DNA of 64,000 bases from positions 2,170,001-2,234,000 of the forward strand of contig CAVQEG010000001.1 of the NCBI GenBank assembly GCA_963711465.1. Direction: 5' to 3'. The notes under the pieces are model-generated. The model was not told the DNA's origin, searched no databases, and was given only the letters and a program-made list of their open reading frames with translations. Positions 45,825 through 55,268 of the stretch are shown one piece after another. Position 1 is the first letter of the stretch. Each line of letters opens with the position of its first letter. This DNA comes from CAVQEG01 sp963711465. Lineage in GTDB: Bacteria > Bacteroidota > Ignavibacteria > OLB7. Made by a program: the position numbers and the translations under genes.

Positions 45825-48800
45825 CTAGTGAACCACGACCAGCCGGCTCGTCACCCGCTGACCGCCAACCTCGAGCTCCACGATGTAGCTGCCCGAGGTG
45901 AGATTCACTCCACTGATCTCCACGCTCTGTGCGCCTGTCGACCGCATGCCGATCGGCACCTGCCGCGCCAGTCGGCCATCGCTGCCGTAGATCCGCACCG
46001 TTGCCATCCCGCTCTCCGGCTGCGTCCACCGCAGCTCCGTCCGCTCTCGCATCGGGTTCGGCCACAACCCCTGCAGCTGCAGGCCCGACGCCATTCCCGT
46101 CACGACCGGTACGGCGTTGATGCCGACGCGGAAGTTGAACGGCGCATCCGACTCGTCGCTCACCGACGGATTCGAAGCATCGCTCACACGTACCAGCATC
46201 TGACCGTTGATGTCCACCGGGCTCAGATCCTCGACGACGTACTCGAAGGTGCCCTGCGCCGCGGCGATCGCGTCGCCGATTGTCCGCCAGTGGGCCCCGC
46301 CGTCGGTGGAGACCTCGATCTTCACCTGCTCGACGTTGTCCGCGGTCCAGTCGACCGTCACCGTGTCCTTGTACATCCAGATCTCGGTGCCACGGTTCGG
46401 GTTGGTCACCACGATCTGCGGAACCACCGGCTGGCTGATCGTGAAGGTGTTGTCGGACTGATCGCCCACCGAGCCATCCTCGGTTTCCACCTTCATCAGC
46501 ATCTGGTCGCCCTCGACGTTCGTCGGGACGTTCCAGGCGTACTGCGCTGCGGTAGCAGCCACACGCGTCACTTCGCTCCAGGTACCGCCGTTGTCGGTCG
46601 ACAGACTCAACACGACGTCGCCGGCCACGTCGACGGCACTCCAGCGGATGGTCTCCTGCGTGCCACCCATCATCGCCTCGGCACCATTCGGATAGAGCAT
46701 CGTCAGCGACGGATGCAGTTCGCGCTCCACGGTGAACGAGTTGTCCGAGGCATCCGAGACGCTCGGCGTGGCCTCGACCTTCACCCGGTACTTGTCGCCC
46801 GGTACGCGCGGCAGCGTCCACTGGTAGCTGCCGGTGGTGCCGCCGTCGGTCGCCGGGACGTTCGAGGTGATCTTCGTCCACGTCGCCCCGTTGTCGGACG
46901 AATAGTAGAGCGTGACACCGCCGTCGATGTCGGTCGCACTCCAGCGAACGGTGATGGTCGAGCCCTCGGTGAAGTGTTCACCGCCATTGGGAACGAGCAC
47001 CCGGAGCGCCGGATGCTTCGGCTCGACGATCGAGAACCAGCCGCTGGTTGCACGCAGCGGATTCACCCGACCGACCTCGGTCACGCGAATCTCGCCCTTG
47101 GTCGTCGCCTGGTTCGGCACCGTCCAGTGCAGCGAACCCTGCACGGCCGGCACGTTCGACGCCACCGTCGTCCACGTCTGTCCGCCGTTGAGCGAGTACT
47201 CCACGTTGACCTTGTCGACGCGGTAGGCTTCCCAGCTGACGGTCGCCTGATCGCCCATCACGTAGGTCTCTCCACCGCTCGGCTGGAAGAGCAGCAGCGA
47301 CGGCTCCTGCGCGATATGGAACGGCAGGTCGTTCATGTCCGAATTCGTCGTCACCGTTTCGTCGGTCAGACGAACGCGACCGGCATCGGTCGGAATCGCC
47401 GGCGGCGTGAAGGTGTACATGCCGCTGTTTCCGTCGAGACCGGTGGCCACGGTCGACCACGTCAGTCCGTTGTTCGACGAGTACTCGAGCTTCAGCGTCG
47501 TCAGATCCTCTCCGCTCCAGTTGACCGTCACCGGCTCATTGAGATCGTACACGCCGCCATTGGGCGTGAGCACGGTGAGGTCGGGACTGAGGATGAAGAA
47601 GTAGTCGTCGGAGACGTCGCTGAAGCGCGGCCGCTCGCTGTTGGTCACGCGAACGAGGCCCTGACCGGTCGGTCCCTGGGGCACCGTCCATTCGTAGGTG
47701 CCGACGTATGCCGGCAGACGATGCACCATTTCCTTCCAGGTCGCACCACCGTCGAGCGAGTATTCGAGCTTGACGTTCTCGGTCGTGACCGACGTGAAGT
47801 TGACGTCGAGCTTCTGACCGGGCACGAGGCGCTCACCGCCGTTTGGCGTAACCACCGTGACGCTCGGCTGCTCGATAATGGTGAAGACCGCGTTGGAGGT
47901 ATCACCGACGTCGGTGCCGTTGACGATCACGCGCACCTTTGCGGTGGTCGTCGGCGTGTTCGGCACGATCCAGTGGTAGGTATTGACCGCCGGCTTGTTG
48001 GTGCTGGCGAGCGAACCAACGACCGGCAGCCAGTTCTGACCGTTATCGATCGAGTACTCGAGCTTGACGGTCTGGATCGGCGGCAGGTATTCCGACTGCC
48101 ACTGGATGTCGTTGGTATCCGAAGCGGTCCAGCGCTGACCGCCATTCGGCGTCAGAAGGTAGACGCGCGGGCGGACGAGGTTGAACACGTGATCGGAGAC
48201 ATCACTCTCACACGTATTGACGCCGCTCACCACTTTGACGAGCGCCTTGTGCGTTTCGAAGTCAGGCGTGAAGAAGGTGAACGTATTAACGCCCGCGTGG
48301 GTCTCGTCCTTCGTCGCCGAACCGGCCGGGAGCCACGAGGAGCCGCCGTCGGTTGAAATGAAGAAGTCGAGCGGCAGCGGGCGGTTGAGGTTCACCCGGA
48401 TGTCGGACTGGTAGTCGACGGTGATATCCTCGCCGCCGTTGGGCGACAGCACGGTGATGCCGTTGCCGTTGAAGTTGCCCTCATCGGCGCCGATGTCCGG
48501 GAAGTCGGGATCGCGGGCATCGCCATCGAAGTCGTCGTCGACGTAGCTGCTCGGCGTTCCGCGACCCTCGACGGTCGACGGCGCGCAGGTGCTGACATGC
48601 AGGTCGCCGTTGTCGGCATCGAGGAAGCCGGGGCTGCCGGTGAAGCTGTTCTGCTCCTTGCCGGTGGCACCGCGCAGGTCGTTGAGCGAATAGGCGTAGC
48701 CACTGGAACTGCCGTTGTAATAGTAGGCGAAGTAGTGACTCGACGTGCTGTTCTCGATGTCGTAGAGGTTGTAGTCGGAGATCAGATTGGTCCACCCGTA

Positions 48801-50066
48801 GTACGCATACAGGTAGTAGGCGTAGTAGTACCCTCCGTTGCCGACGTGCAGGATGTTGTTCCGGTTGATGAAGTTGCCATCCGGATAGTAGATCCGTTTG
48901 CCGTAGCAGTAGCCCTGCCAGCTGCCGTCGATGTACATCGAGTTGTGCTCATCGACGACGGTGCCTTGCATGCTGTAGGTGTAGAAGTAGTACGAGTAGA
49001 TGTAGTAGCCGGTGGTCTCCGAGTAGGAGATCATGTTGTTGGTGAAGGTGAACTGATCACCCGATCCCTGGTAGTACCCGTAGTAGTAGATGAAGTACGG
49101 GTACTGGTAGCTACCAGTCGACTTGAAGTCGTACATCTGGTTGTTGGAGACGGTGCAATTGGCACCGTATCCGTAGTAGTCGTAGATGTAGACGCCGTAG
49201 AGATATCCGGTGGTAGCGCCGGACGACTGGTGGATTTTATTCCCCGTGACGACCGTGTACGGCGAGTAATAGATGTAGACCGCGTAGGCGCTGTAGTAGT
49301 AGTCCGGTCCGCTGCCCCAGTTGACGATGTCGTTATCGAGGATCTCGTTGTGCGTGCTCTGGTAGCTGCCGCTGGACCCGTAGATGGCGACACCGTACTG
49401 GCCGCGATAGGTGTTGTTCGGATCACCGATGACGTTGTTCTGGATTACGTTGTAATCGCAGTAGCCGTACGAGGAGCTCGAGCCACCGATCATCACCACC
49501 GCTCCACCGGAGCTGTAGGAATAATAGTAGTAGCTGTTGAGCTTGAGGTTGCAGTTGCGGATGGTGTTGTGATCCGCATCGTTCCGGATCCAGATCGTCG
49601 AGCAGTAGGTTGAACTGTAGTTGTTCAAAAGCGTCATGTTGCGCGTTACCGTACCATTCGTCGAGCTGTTGCCATCGATGATGTAGTAATCACCGCCGTA
49701 GATATCGAAAATCGCGTTGTACGACAGACTTCCGGAGATCGTGACGTCCGCACCAGGCGCGGGACGGAACGTGACGGTGTTCGTCGCGCTCATACCGGTC
49801 GCCTGGTAGAGATAGATGCTGCTGGTGATGGTGTAGCTGCCGTCCATGATCTCGAAGACCACGGGACCGGAGACACCGTAACTGCTGACGGCCGAAGCAG
49901 CTGCGGCGATCGACGAGTAATCGCCGCCGCTGCCGACCGAATACGTACCACTCAGCTGCGCTGACGCTTCAACGCCGACCAACGCCGCAAGCACCACCCC
50001 GATGCATGCGAGTCGACCGACGACCGAAGCCAATCGAGCGCGTGAAAGCAGGTAAAATCCGTGCAT
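45825..50066 (-). CDS. P3: giant beta-helix / Ig-module surface protein, T9SS-sorted
   Basis: 1413 residues; ATG 50066 follows ACAGGTGACC. The signal peptide ends EASAQ near 37. It is very close to P1: the last 240 codons are almost identical in DNA, and the modules just before differ only in patches. The beta-helix (GVAIYGSSGSYQSTHNEILD, YLYGVYIYDYYGYG) is also P1-like. All eight modules keep the PNGG-type turn, including the fourth (TPNGGVYDLNEP) that P1 has lost. The sorting domain has the same amino-acid sequence as in P1. Confidence 0.88.
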   Translation of the reverse strand: MHGFYLLSRARLASVVGRLACIGVVLAALVGVEASAQLSGTYSVGSGGDYSSIAAAASAVSSYGVSGPVVFEIMDGSYTITSSIYLYQATGMSATNTVTFRPAPGADVTISGSLSYNAIFDIYGGDYYIIDGNSSTNGTVTRNMTLLNNYSSTYCSTIWIRNDADHNTIRNCNLKLNSYYYYSYSSGGAVVMIGGSSSSYGYCDYNVIQNNVIGDPNNTYRGQYGVAIYGSSGSYQSTHNEILDNDIVNWGSGPDYYYSAYAVYIYYSPYTVVTGNKIHQSSGATTGYLYGVYIYDYYGYGANCTVSNNQMYDFKSTGSYQYPYFIYYYGYYQGSGDQFTFTNNMISYSETTGYYIYSYYFYTYSMQGTVVDEHNSMYIDGSWQGYCYGKRIYYPDGNFINRNNILHVGNGGYYYAYYLYAYYGWTNLISDYNLYDIENSTSSHYFAYYYNGSSSGYAYSLNDLRGATGKEQNSFTGSPGFLDADNGDLHVSTCAPSTVEGRGTPSSYVDDDFDGDARDPDFPDIGADEGNFNGNGITVLSPNGGEDITVDYQSDIRVNLNRPLPLDFFISTDGGSSWLPAGSATKDETHAGVNTFTFFTPDFETHKALVKVVSGVNTCESDVSDHVFNLVRPRVYLLTPNGGQRWTASDTNDIQWQSEYLPPIQTVKLEYSIDNGQNWLPVVGSLASTNKPAVNTYHWIVPNTPTTTAKVRVIVNGTDVGDTSNAVFTIIEQPSVTVVTPNGGERLVPGQKLDVNFTSVTTENVKLEYSLDGGATWKEMVHRLPAYVGTYEWTVPQGPTGQGLVRVTNSERPRFSDVSDDYFFILSPDLTVLTPNGGVYDLNEPVTVNWSGEDLTTLKLEYSSNNGLTWSTVATGLDGNSGMYTFTPPAIPTDAGRVRLTDETVTTNSDMNDLPFHIAQEPSLLLFQPSGGETYVMGDQATVSWEAYRVDKVNVEYSLNGGQTWTTVASNVPAVQGSLHWTVPNQATTKGEIRVTEVGRVNPLRATSGWFSIVEPKHPALRVLVPNGGEHFTEGSTITVRWSATDIDGGVTLYYSSDNGATWTKITSNVPATDGGTTGSYQWTLPRVPGDKYRVKVEATPSVSDASDNSFTVERELHPSLTMLYPNGAEAMMGGTQETIRWSAVDVAGDVVLSLSTDNGGTWSEVTRVAATAAQYAWNVPTNVEGDQMLMKVETEDGSVGDQSDNTFTISQPVVPQIVVTNPNRGTEIWMYKDTVTVDWTADNVEQVKIEVSTDGGAHWRTIGDAIAAAQGTFEYVVEDLSPVDINGQMLVRVSDASNPSVSDESDAPFNFRVGINAVPVVTGMASGLQLQGLWPNPMRERTELRWTQPESGMATVRIYGSDGRLARQVPIGMRSTGAQSVEISGVNLTSGSYIVELEVGGQRVTSRLVVVH

Positions 50067-50318
50067 ACCTGGTCACCTGTTCGTATTGGATAAGGGATGA
50101 CGGGAAAAGATGAGGTCCATCTCTCCGCGTGGATTATTGATCATTCAGAAACGGCACGACGGTGCCATGCCGAAACGTGGGGTGATTCGGGTCGTGCGGG
50201 GATTCCCGCGCATTCTGGCCTGTTGACCGGTAATCATTCCGGTCGGTGGCGTACGGCTGCCGGTGTCGTGAAGCGGATTTTTGAGATGACCGATGACGTC
50301 GCGTGCCTAAACCACAAA

Positions 50319-50497
50319 CGGCCCCCATGCCGTGCATGAAGGCCGAATTTCATCGATTTCCCAATGGTGTCCGCTCGCACTTCCCGCGTCAACCGAGGCT
50401 TATTGCGACGCAGGGTGGAGCCGTGCTGCGAGCACCGGGACCAACTTCCCGGTGAGAGTCTGACGAGACGGGAACCCAATATGCGACTAAATGTTTC
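50319..50497 (-). ncRNA. Conserved leader cassette, copy 3 (candidate structured RNA)
   Basis: The 25-nt box lies at 50497-50473, GCAATAA at 50406-50400 and the hairpin at 50345-50319. The hairpin arm is CGGCCUUCAUGC, with a 3-nt loop and two G-U pairs on the transcribed strand. The gap between the GCAATAA motif and the hairpin is 54 bases, against 53 in copy 1. The tail is UUUGUGG. Confidence 0.4.
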
Positions 50498-50506
50498 GTG
50501 CGCATC

Positions 50507-50544
50507 AAAAAAAATGTCCCGCCGGCTCGTTGCCGACGGGACAT
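50507..50544 (-). terminator. Rho-independent terminator of P4
   Basis: A 13-bp stem with one mismatch (ATGTCCCG/CGGGACAT type) is followed on the minus strand by TTTTTTTTG, 78 bases after the P4 stop. Confidence 0.92.
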
Positions 50545-50621
50545 GCGAATGCATTCGGTCACTTCCAGGGTCAATTCGAGGAATTCTCCTCCGACCCCAC
50601 GGACGGTTCAGACCTCAACGG

Positions 50622-53600
50622 TCATCGCATAATTACCACCCTGCCGCTTACCTGCTCCTCGCCCGTGCTCACGACCACCGTGTATGTGCCGGCCGGCAGG
50701 TCGCTGCCCTCGAAGCCCACACGCTGCTCTCCGGCCGACAGCATGCCGAGGGACATTTGACGGGAAATCCTGCCGTCCACGGTGAAAACGCGGATCGTGA
50801 TTACGCCGCTGCGTGCCTGTCGCCACCGCAGCTGCGCCCGGTCCCGCATCGGATTCGGGTAGGCTCCCTCGAAGGCGAGCTCCCGAAGTCCAGTCTCCAC
50901 GACCGGCACCGCGTTGATGCCCGGGACGAACGTGAACGGTGCGTCAGACTCGTCGAAGACCGTCGGGTTGTTCACGTCGCTGATTCGAACGATCAGCAGA
51001 GTGTCCAATCGCGTCGGGCTGAGATCCTCCACAGAGTAATTCCATGACCCCGCCGTCGCGTCAACTGCATCGGCAAGGGTTCGCCAGTGCACACCGCCAT
51101 CGATCGACAGCTCGATCTTCACCTGCCCGACGTTCTCCGATGTCCACTCCACCGGCACCGTATCGCCGTACATCCAGCGTTCGGTGCCGCGGTTCGGTGT
51201 GACGACCACGATCTGCGGAACCACCGGCTGCTCAACCGCAAAGGTGCCGTCGGAGACGTCCTCGGTCTGCCGGTCGTCGGTGGCCACCTCGATGAGCATC
51301 TGATCCGAGGTGACTCCCTCCGGAACCGTCCAGTTCAGCTGGGCCGTCACCGCCGGCAGCGTGCCGAGCGGTGACCACGTGGTACCGTCATCGGTCGAGT
51401 AGCTCACCGTCACGTTCCCGGGGATGTCCGTCGCGCTCCAGCGGATCACCTCCTCGGTGCCGCCCATCATCGTCTCGCCCCCGTTCGGGTAGATCACGGT
51501 CAGCGCCGGATGTAGCTCCCGCACCACCGTGAACGTGTTGTCCGATGCATCGGAGACGCCACCCACCGACGACACCTTCACCAGGTACTTGTCGCCCGGC
51601 GCGTGCGGTGCCGTCCACTCGTACTTCCCGGTCGTCCCTACGTCCGTCGCCGGTACGTTCGACGCGATCTTCGTCCACGTCGCTCCCGCGTCGTCCGAGT
51701 ACGACAGCGTCACCCCTCCGTCGATGTCCTGCGCGTTCCACCGCAGCTGCACCACGCCACCCTCGGTGTACGACTCCCCGCCGTTCGGCGTCAGCATCCG
51801 CAGCGACGGATGCTTCGGCTCGACGATCGTGAACCACCCGCTCGTCGCACGAAGCGGATTCACCCGCCCCACCTCCGTCACGCGCACCTCGCCCTTCGTC
51901 GTCGCCACGTGCGGGACCGTCCAGTGCAGCGAACCCTGGATCGCCGGAACGTTCGACTCGATCATCGTCCACGTCTGCCCGCCGTTGAGCGAGTACTCCA
52001 CGTTCACCGCATCGATCCGGTACGACTCCCAGCTCACCGTCGCCTCACTCCCCATCACGTACGTCTCCCCTCCGCTCGGCTGGAACAGCAGCAGCGACGG
52101 CTCCTGCGCGATGTGGAACGGCAGGTCGTTCATGTCCGTATTCGTCATCACCGTCTCGTCGGTCAGCCGTACCCGTCCCGCGTCGGTCGGTATCGCCGGC
52201 GGCGTGAACGTGTAGGTCCCCGACGTTGCGTCGAGCCCCGTCGCCACCGTCGACCACGTCAACCCGTTGTTTGATGAGTACTCCAGCTTCAGCGTCGTCA
52301 GATCCTCGCCGCTCCAGTTGACTCGCACCGGTTCGTTCAGATCGTACACCGCGCCGTTCGGCGAGAGCACCGTCAGCTCCGGACTCAGGATCAGGAAGTA
52401 GTCATCAGAACACGTCGCTGAAGCGCGGTCGCTCCACGTTCGTCACCCGCACCAGACCCTGTCCGGTCGGTCCCTGCGGAACCGTCCACTCGTAGCTGCC
52501 GACGTAGGCCGGAAGGCGATGCGCCATCTCGGTCCACGTCGCTCCGCCGTCGAGCGAGTAGTCGATGTTCACGTTGTCGGTGGTGACCGTCGAGAAGCTC
52601 ACGGTGAGCTTGTGACCCGGTATGAGGCGCTCGCCGCCGTCGGGCACCAGCACCTTCACGCTCGGCTCCTCGATGATCGTGAAGACCGCGTCGGAGGTGT
52701 CGCCGATGTCGCTTCCGGGAATCACCGCACGCACGAGCGCGGTCGTCGACGGCGTATTGGGAACGACCCAGTCGTAGACGTTGGTCGATGGACGGTTGAC
52801 GCTCTTCAGTCCGTCGGCGACCGGCAGCCACGTGGCACCATCGTCGATGGAGTACTCGAGCGTGACCGACAGATTCGGCGGAAGGAATTCACTCTCCCAG
52901 CGAATCTGATTGGTATCCGAGGCGACCCAGCGCTGCCCGCCGTTCGGTCCGTCGAGGAAGACGCGGGGCCGCACGAGCGAGAACACATTGTCCGACTGAT
53001 CGCTTTCGTAGGTGTTGACGCCGCTTACCACGCGGAGCAGTGCCTTCGTGGTTTCGACGTTGGGCGTGACGAAGGTGACGGTATTCAGGCCGGCATGCGT
53101 CTGGTCCTTCGGAATCGACGCGACGGGCATCCAGTTGACGCCATTGTCGGTCGACAGGTAGATGTCGAGCGGCAGCGTGCGATTGAGCTGTATGCGTGCA
53201 TCCGCCTGATAGTTGACCGTCAGCTGTTCACCGCCATTGGGCGAGACGACCGTAATTCCGCCACCGTTGAAATTGCCTTCATCGGCACCGATGTCGGGGA
53301 ACTGCGGATCGCGGACATCGCCGTCGATATCGGAATCGACTCCGGAGCGAACCGCGCCGCGTCCCTCGACCGGAGTCGGCAGCATGGTATTGATATGCAG
53401 GTCGCCTGCCGAAGCGTTGATGTAGCGCGGGTCGCCGGTGGCGCTGTTCTGATCGCCGCCTGTGGCCGAGCGCCACTGTGAGAGCGACGTGCGCGTGCCG
53501 TTGTAGTAGCCGATGTACTTGCCCGACCCGCTGCCCATGTCAAAGATGTTGTTGTCCGAGCCGAACGTGGAGGGTGAGTAGACGTACACGCCGTAGATGG

Positions 53601-54837
53601 TGCCGCCGCGACGCGACTGGATGATGTTGTTGTAGAAATGGAGCGCGTGATTGTAGTACAGCTGGTGCAGGTAGGTGTACGCGCTGGAGTTACCGCCGAT
53701 GTAGTAGCTGTTGTTCTCGACGTTCACCGTTCCGTTCGATCCGTAGCAGTACGTGTACAGGCCGTAGAGATAGGTGTACGACTGATCGTTCTCCTTGTAG
53801 GAGAACATGTTGTTGCGAACGTTGAACACGTCGCCGGACGGCTGGTAGTACCCGTAGAAGTAGATGAAGTAGGGGTATTGGTAGGTACCGGTCGACTTGA
53901 AGTCGTACATCCGGTTTCCCTCGATCGTCGTGCTGCGCGAATAGCCGTTGTAGGCGTAGACGTAGACGCCATAGAGGTAGCCGACGGCTGCGGCGTGGGT
54001 CTGGTGGATCTGGTTGCCCTTGACGAGGGTGTTGCGCGCGTAGTAGATGTAGACGCCGTAGGCGCTGTAGTAGTAGGCCGGGCCCTTGCCGTAGTTGACG
54101 ATGTCGTTGTCGATCAGACTGGTGTAATCGCTTTCGTAGCCCGACGAACCGTAGATGGCCACGCCGTAAGGGGTGCGGTAATTGTCATCGGGATCACCGA
54201 TCTGATTGTTCCGAATCGTGTTGTGGTCGCAGTTGCCGTAGCTCGAGCCGTACCCGCCGATCATCACCACCGCTCCGCCGGAGCTGTAGGAATAGTAGTA
54301 GTAACTGTTCGCCTGGAGCTTGCAGTTGCGGACGGTGTTGTCGTTGGCACCGTAGCGCAGCCAGATCGCCGAGCAGTACGAGGAGCTGTAGTTATTCCTG
54401 ATGGTCATGTTCCTGGTGACCGCTCCGGAGGTGGAGCTGTTGCCATCGATGATGTAGTAGTCACCGCCGTAGATGGTGAAGATGGCGCTGTAGCTGAGGC
54501 TGCCGGTGATGGTCACATCGGCGCCTGCCTGCGGGCGGAACGTGACGGTGTTCGTCGCGTTCATCCCGGTGGCCTGGTAGAGGTAGATACTGCTGGTGAG
54601 CGTGTAGGTGCCGCCCATGATTTCGAAGACGACCGGACCGCTGACGCCGTAGGAGCTGACGGCCGAGGCGGCTGCGGCGATCGTCGAGTAGTTGCCGCCT
54701 GAACCGACGGTGTACGTGCCGCTGAGCTGCGCGCTTGCGCTGGAGACGGCCAGCGCCGCGACCGCTGCGACAGCAATCGCCATCGACCGAAGTGCCGTGA
54801 CGACACGAATCCGCGTGAAGAGGTAATACCCGTGCAT
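50622..54837 (-). pseudogene. P4: giant beta-helix / Ig-module protein, frameshifted
   Basis: Two abutting frames, 54837-52405 (810 residues, signal peptide, beta-helix and modules 1-3) and 52370-50622 (582 residues, modules 4-8 and sorting domain), make one P-type gene. Against P5, the minus-strand reading at RPRFSDVFDDYF is interrupted by one extra base at about 52407: P5 and P6 read gtcatcgaacacg, P4 gtcatcagaacacg. Without it the gene would encode 1404 residues. The rest is intact, so the break is recent or a sequencing error. The beta-helix belongs to the subtype shared with P6 (TMLPTPVE, NNIIQSRRGG). ATG 54837 follows ACAGGCG. Confidence 0.85.
51375..52706. repeat. Near-identical tract shared by P4 and P5
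   Basis: 1332 bases that match 56022-57352 in P5, with about seven substitutions and the single inserted base by eye. The flanks on both sides fall abruptly to ordinary paralogue divergence. Confidence 0.85.
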
Positions 54838-55268
54838 GTGATTACGCCTGTGTGTTGTTGAAAGAGGTCTGAATTCTGATTCCCGATGTGTTCCCGCACG
54901 TGTCGGAGCAACCGAACACGCGCGATCGGTCCCGGTCGGCAGGACGAGCGCAGCGGCTCTCCGGCCCGACCGGGGAGTTGACTACTGCAAATGGGGCAAC
55001 GAGGCGCGAACGCCGGGGTGTGGGGTGTGAAGTGTCCGAGGCCGGATTGACACCCCTGTTACAGGGTGTGAGGCGGAACATACTCCGGTGGCGCGATCAG
55101 CTCCAAGAACATTTTTCGGATGGAGGAACGGAGATGCGAATTTGGACGGAATTCAAGACTTGGTGAAGTCGGGCGACTTGCTTTTCCGGGGAATTCGAGT
55201 CTAAAACAGCGAGACGCCCGACCGGCCGGAGCCAATCGGGCGTCTCTTCGTCATCCCTTCGCACGGAA
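54838..55268. other. P5-P4 intergenic region
   Basis: 431 bases without a gene. It holds the P5 terminator and a small hairpin with a 3-nt loop at 55050-55069 (8 bp, one bulge). The conserved 25-nt box and cassette hairpin of the P1-P3 leaders are not seen. Confidence 0.7.
55203..55246 (-). terminator. Rho-independent terminator of P5
   Basis: A perfect 11-bp stem (GAGACGCCCGA), longer with the inner GC pairs, is followed on the minus strand by GCTGTTTTAG, 23 bases after the P5 stop. Confidence 0.88.

Larger units (their letters stand above)
50067..50621. other. P4-P3 intergenic region, long leader of P3
   Basis: 555 bases without a gene: the P4 terminator, the third copy of the conserved cassette, then about 250 bases of unrecognised leader. 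Confidence 0.8.

Noticed and set aside
45828..48356. Plus-strand 842-codon frame
   Set aside because: Antisense shadow of P3; similar long shadows occur over the other P genes because of the high GC content.
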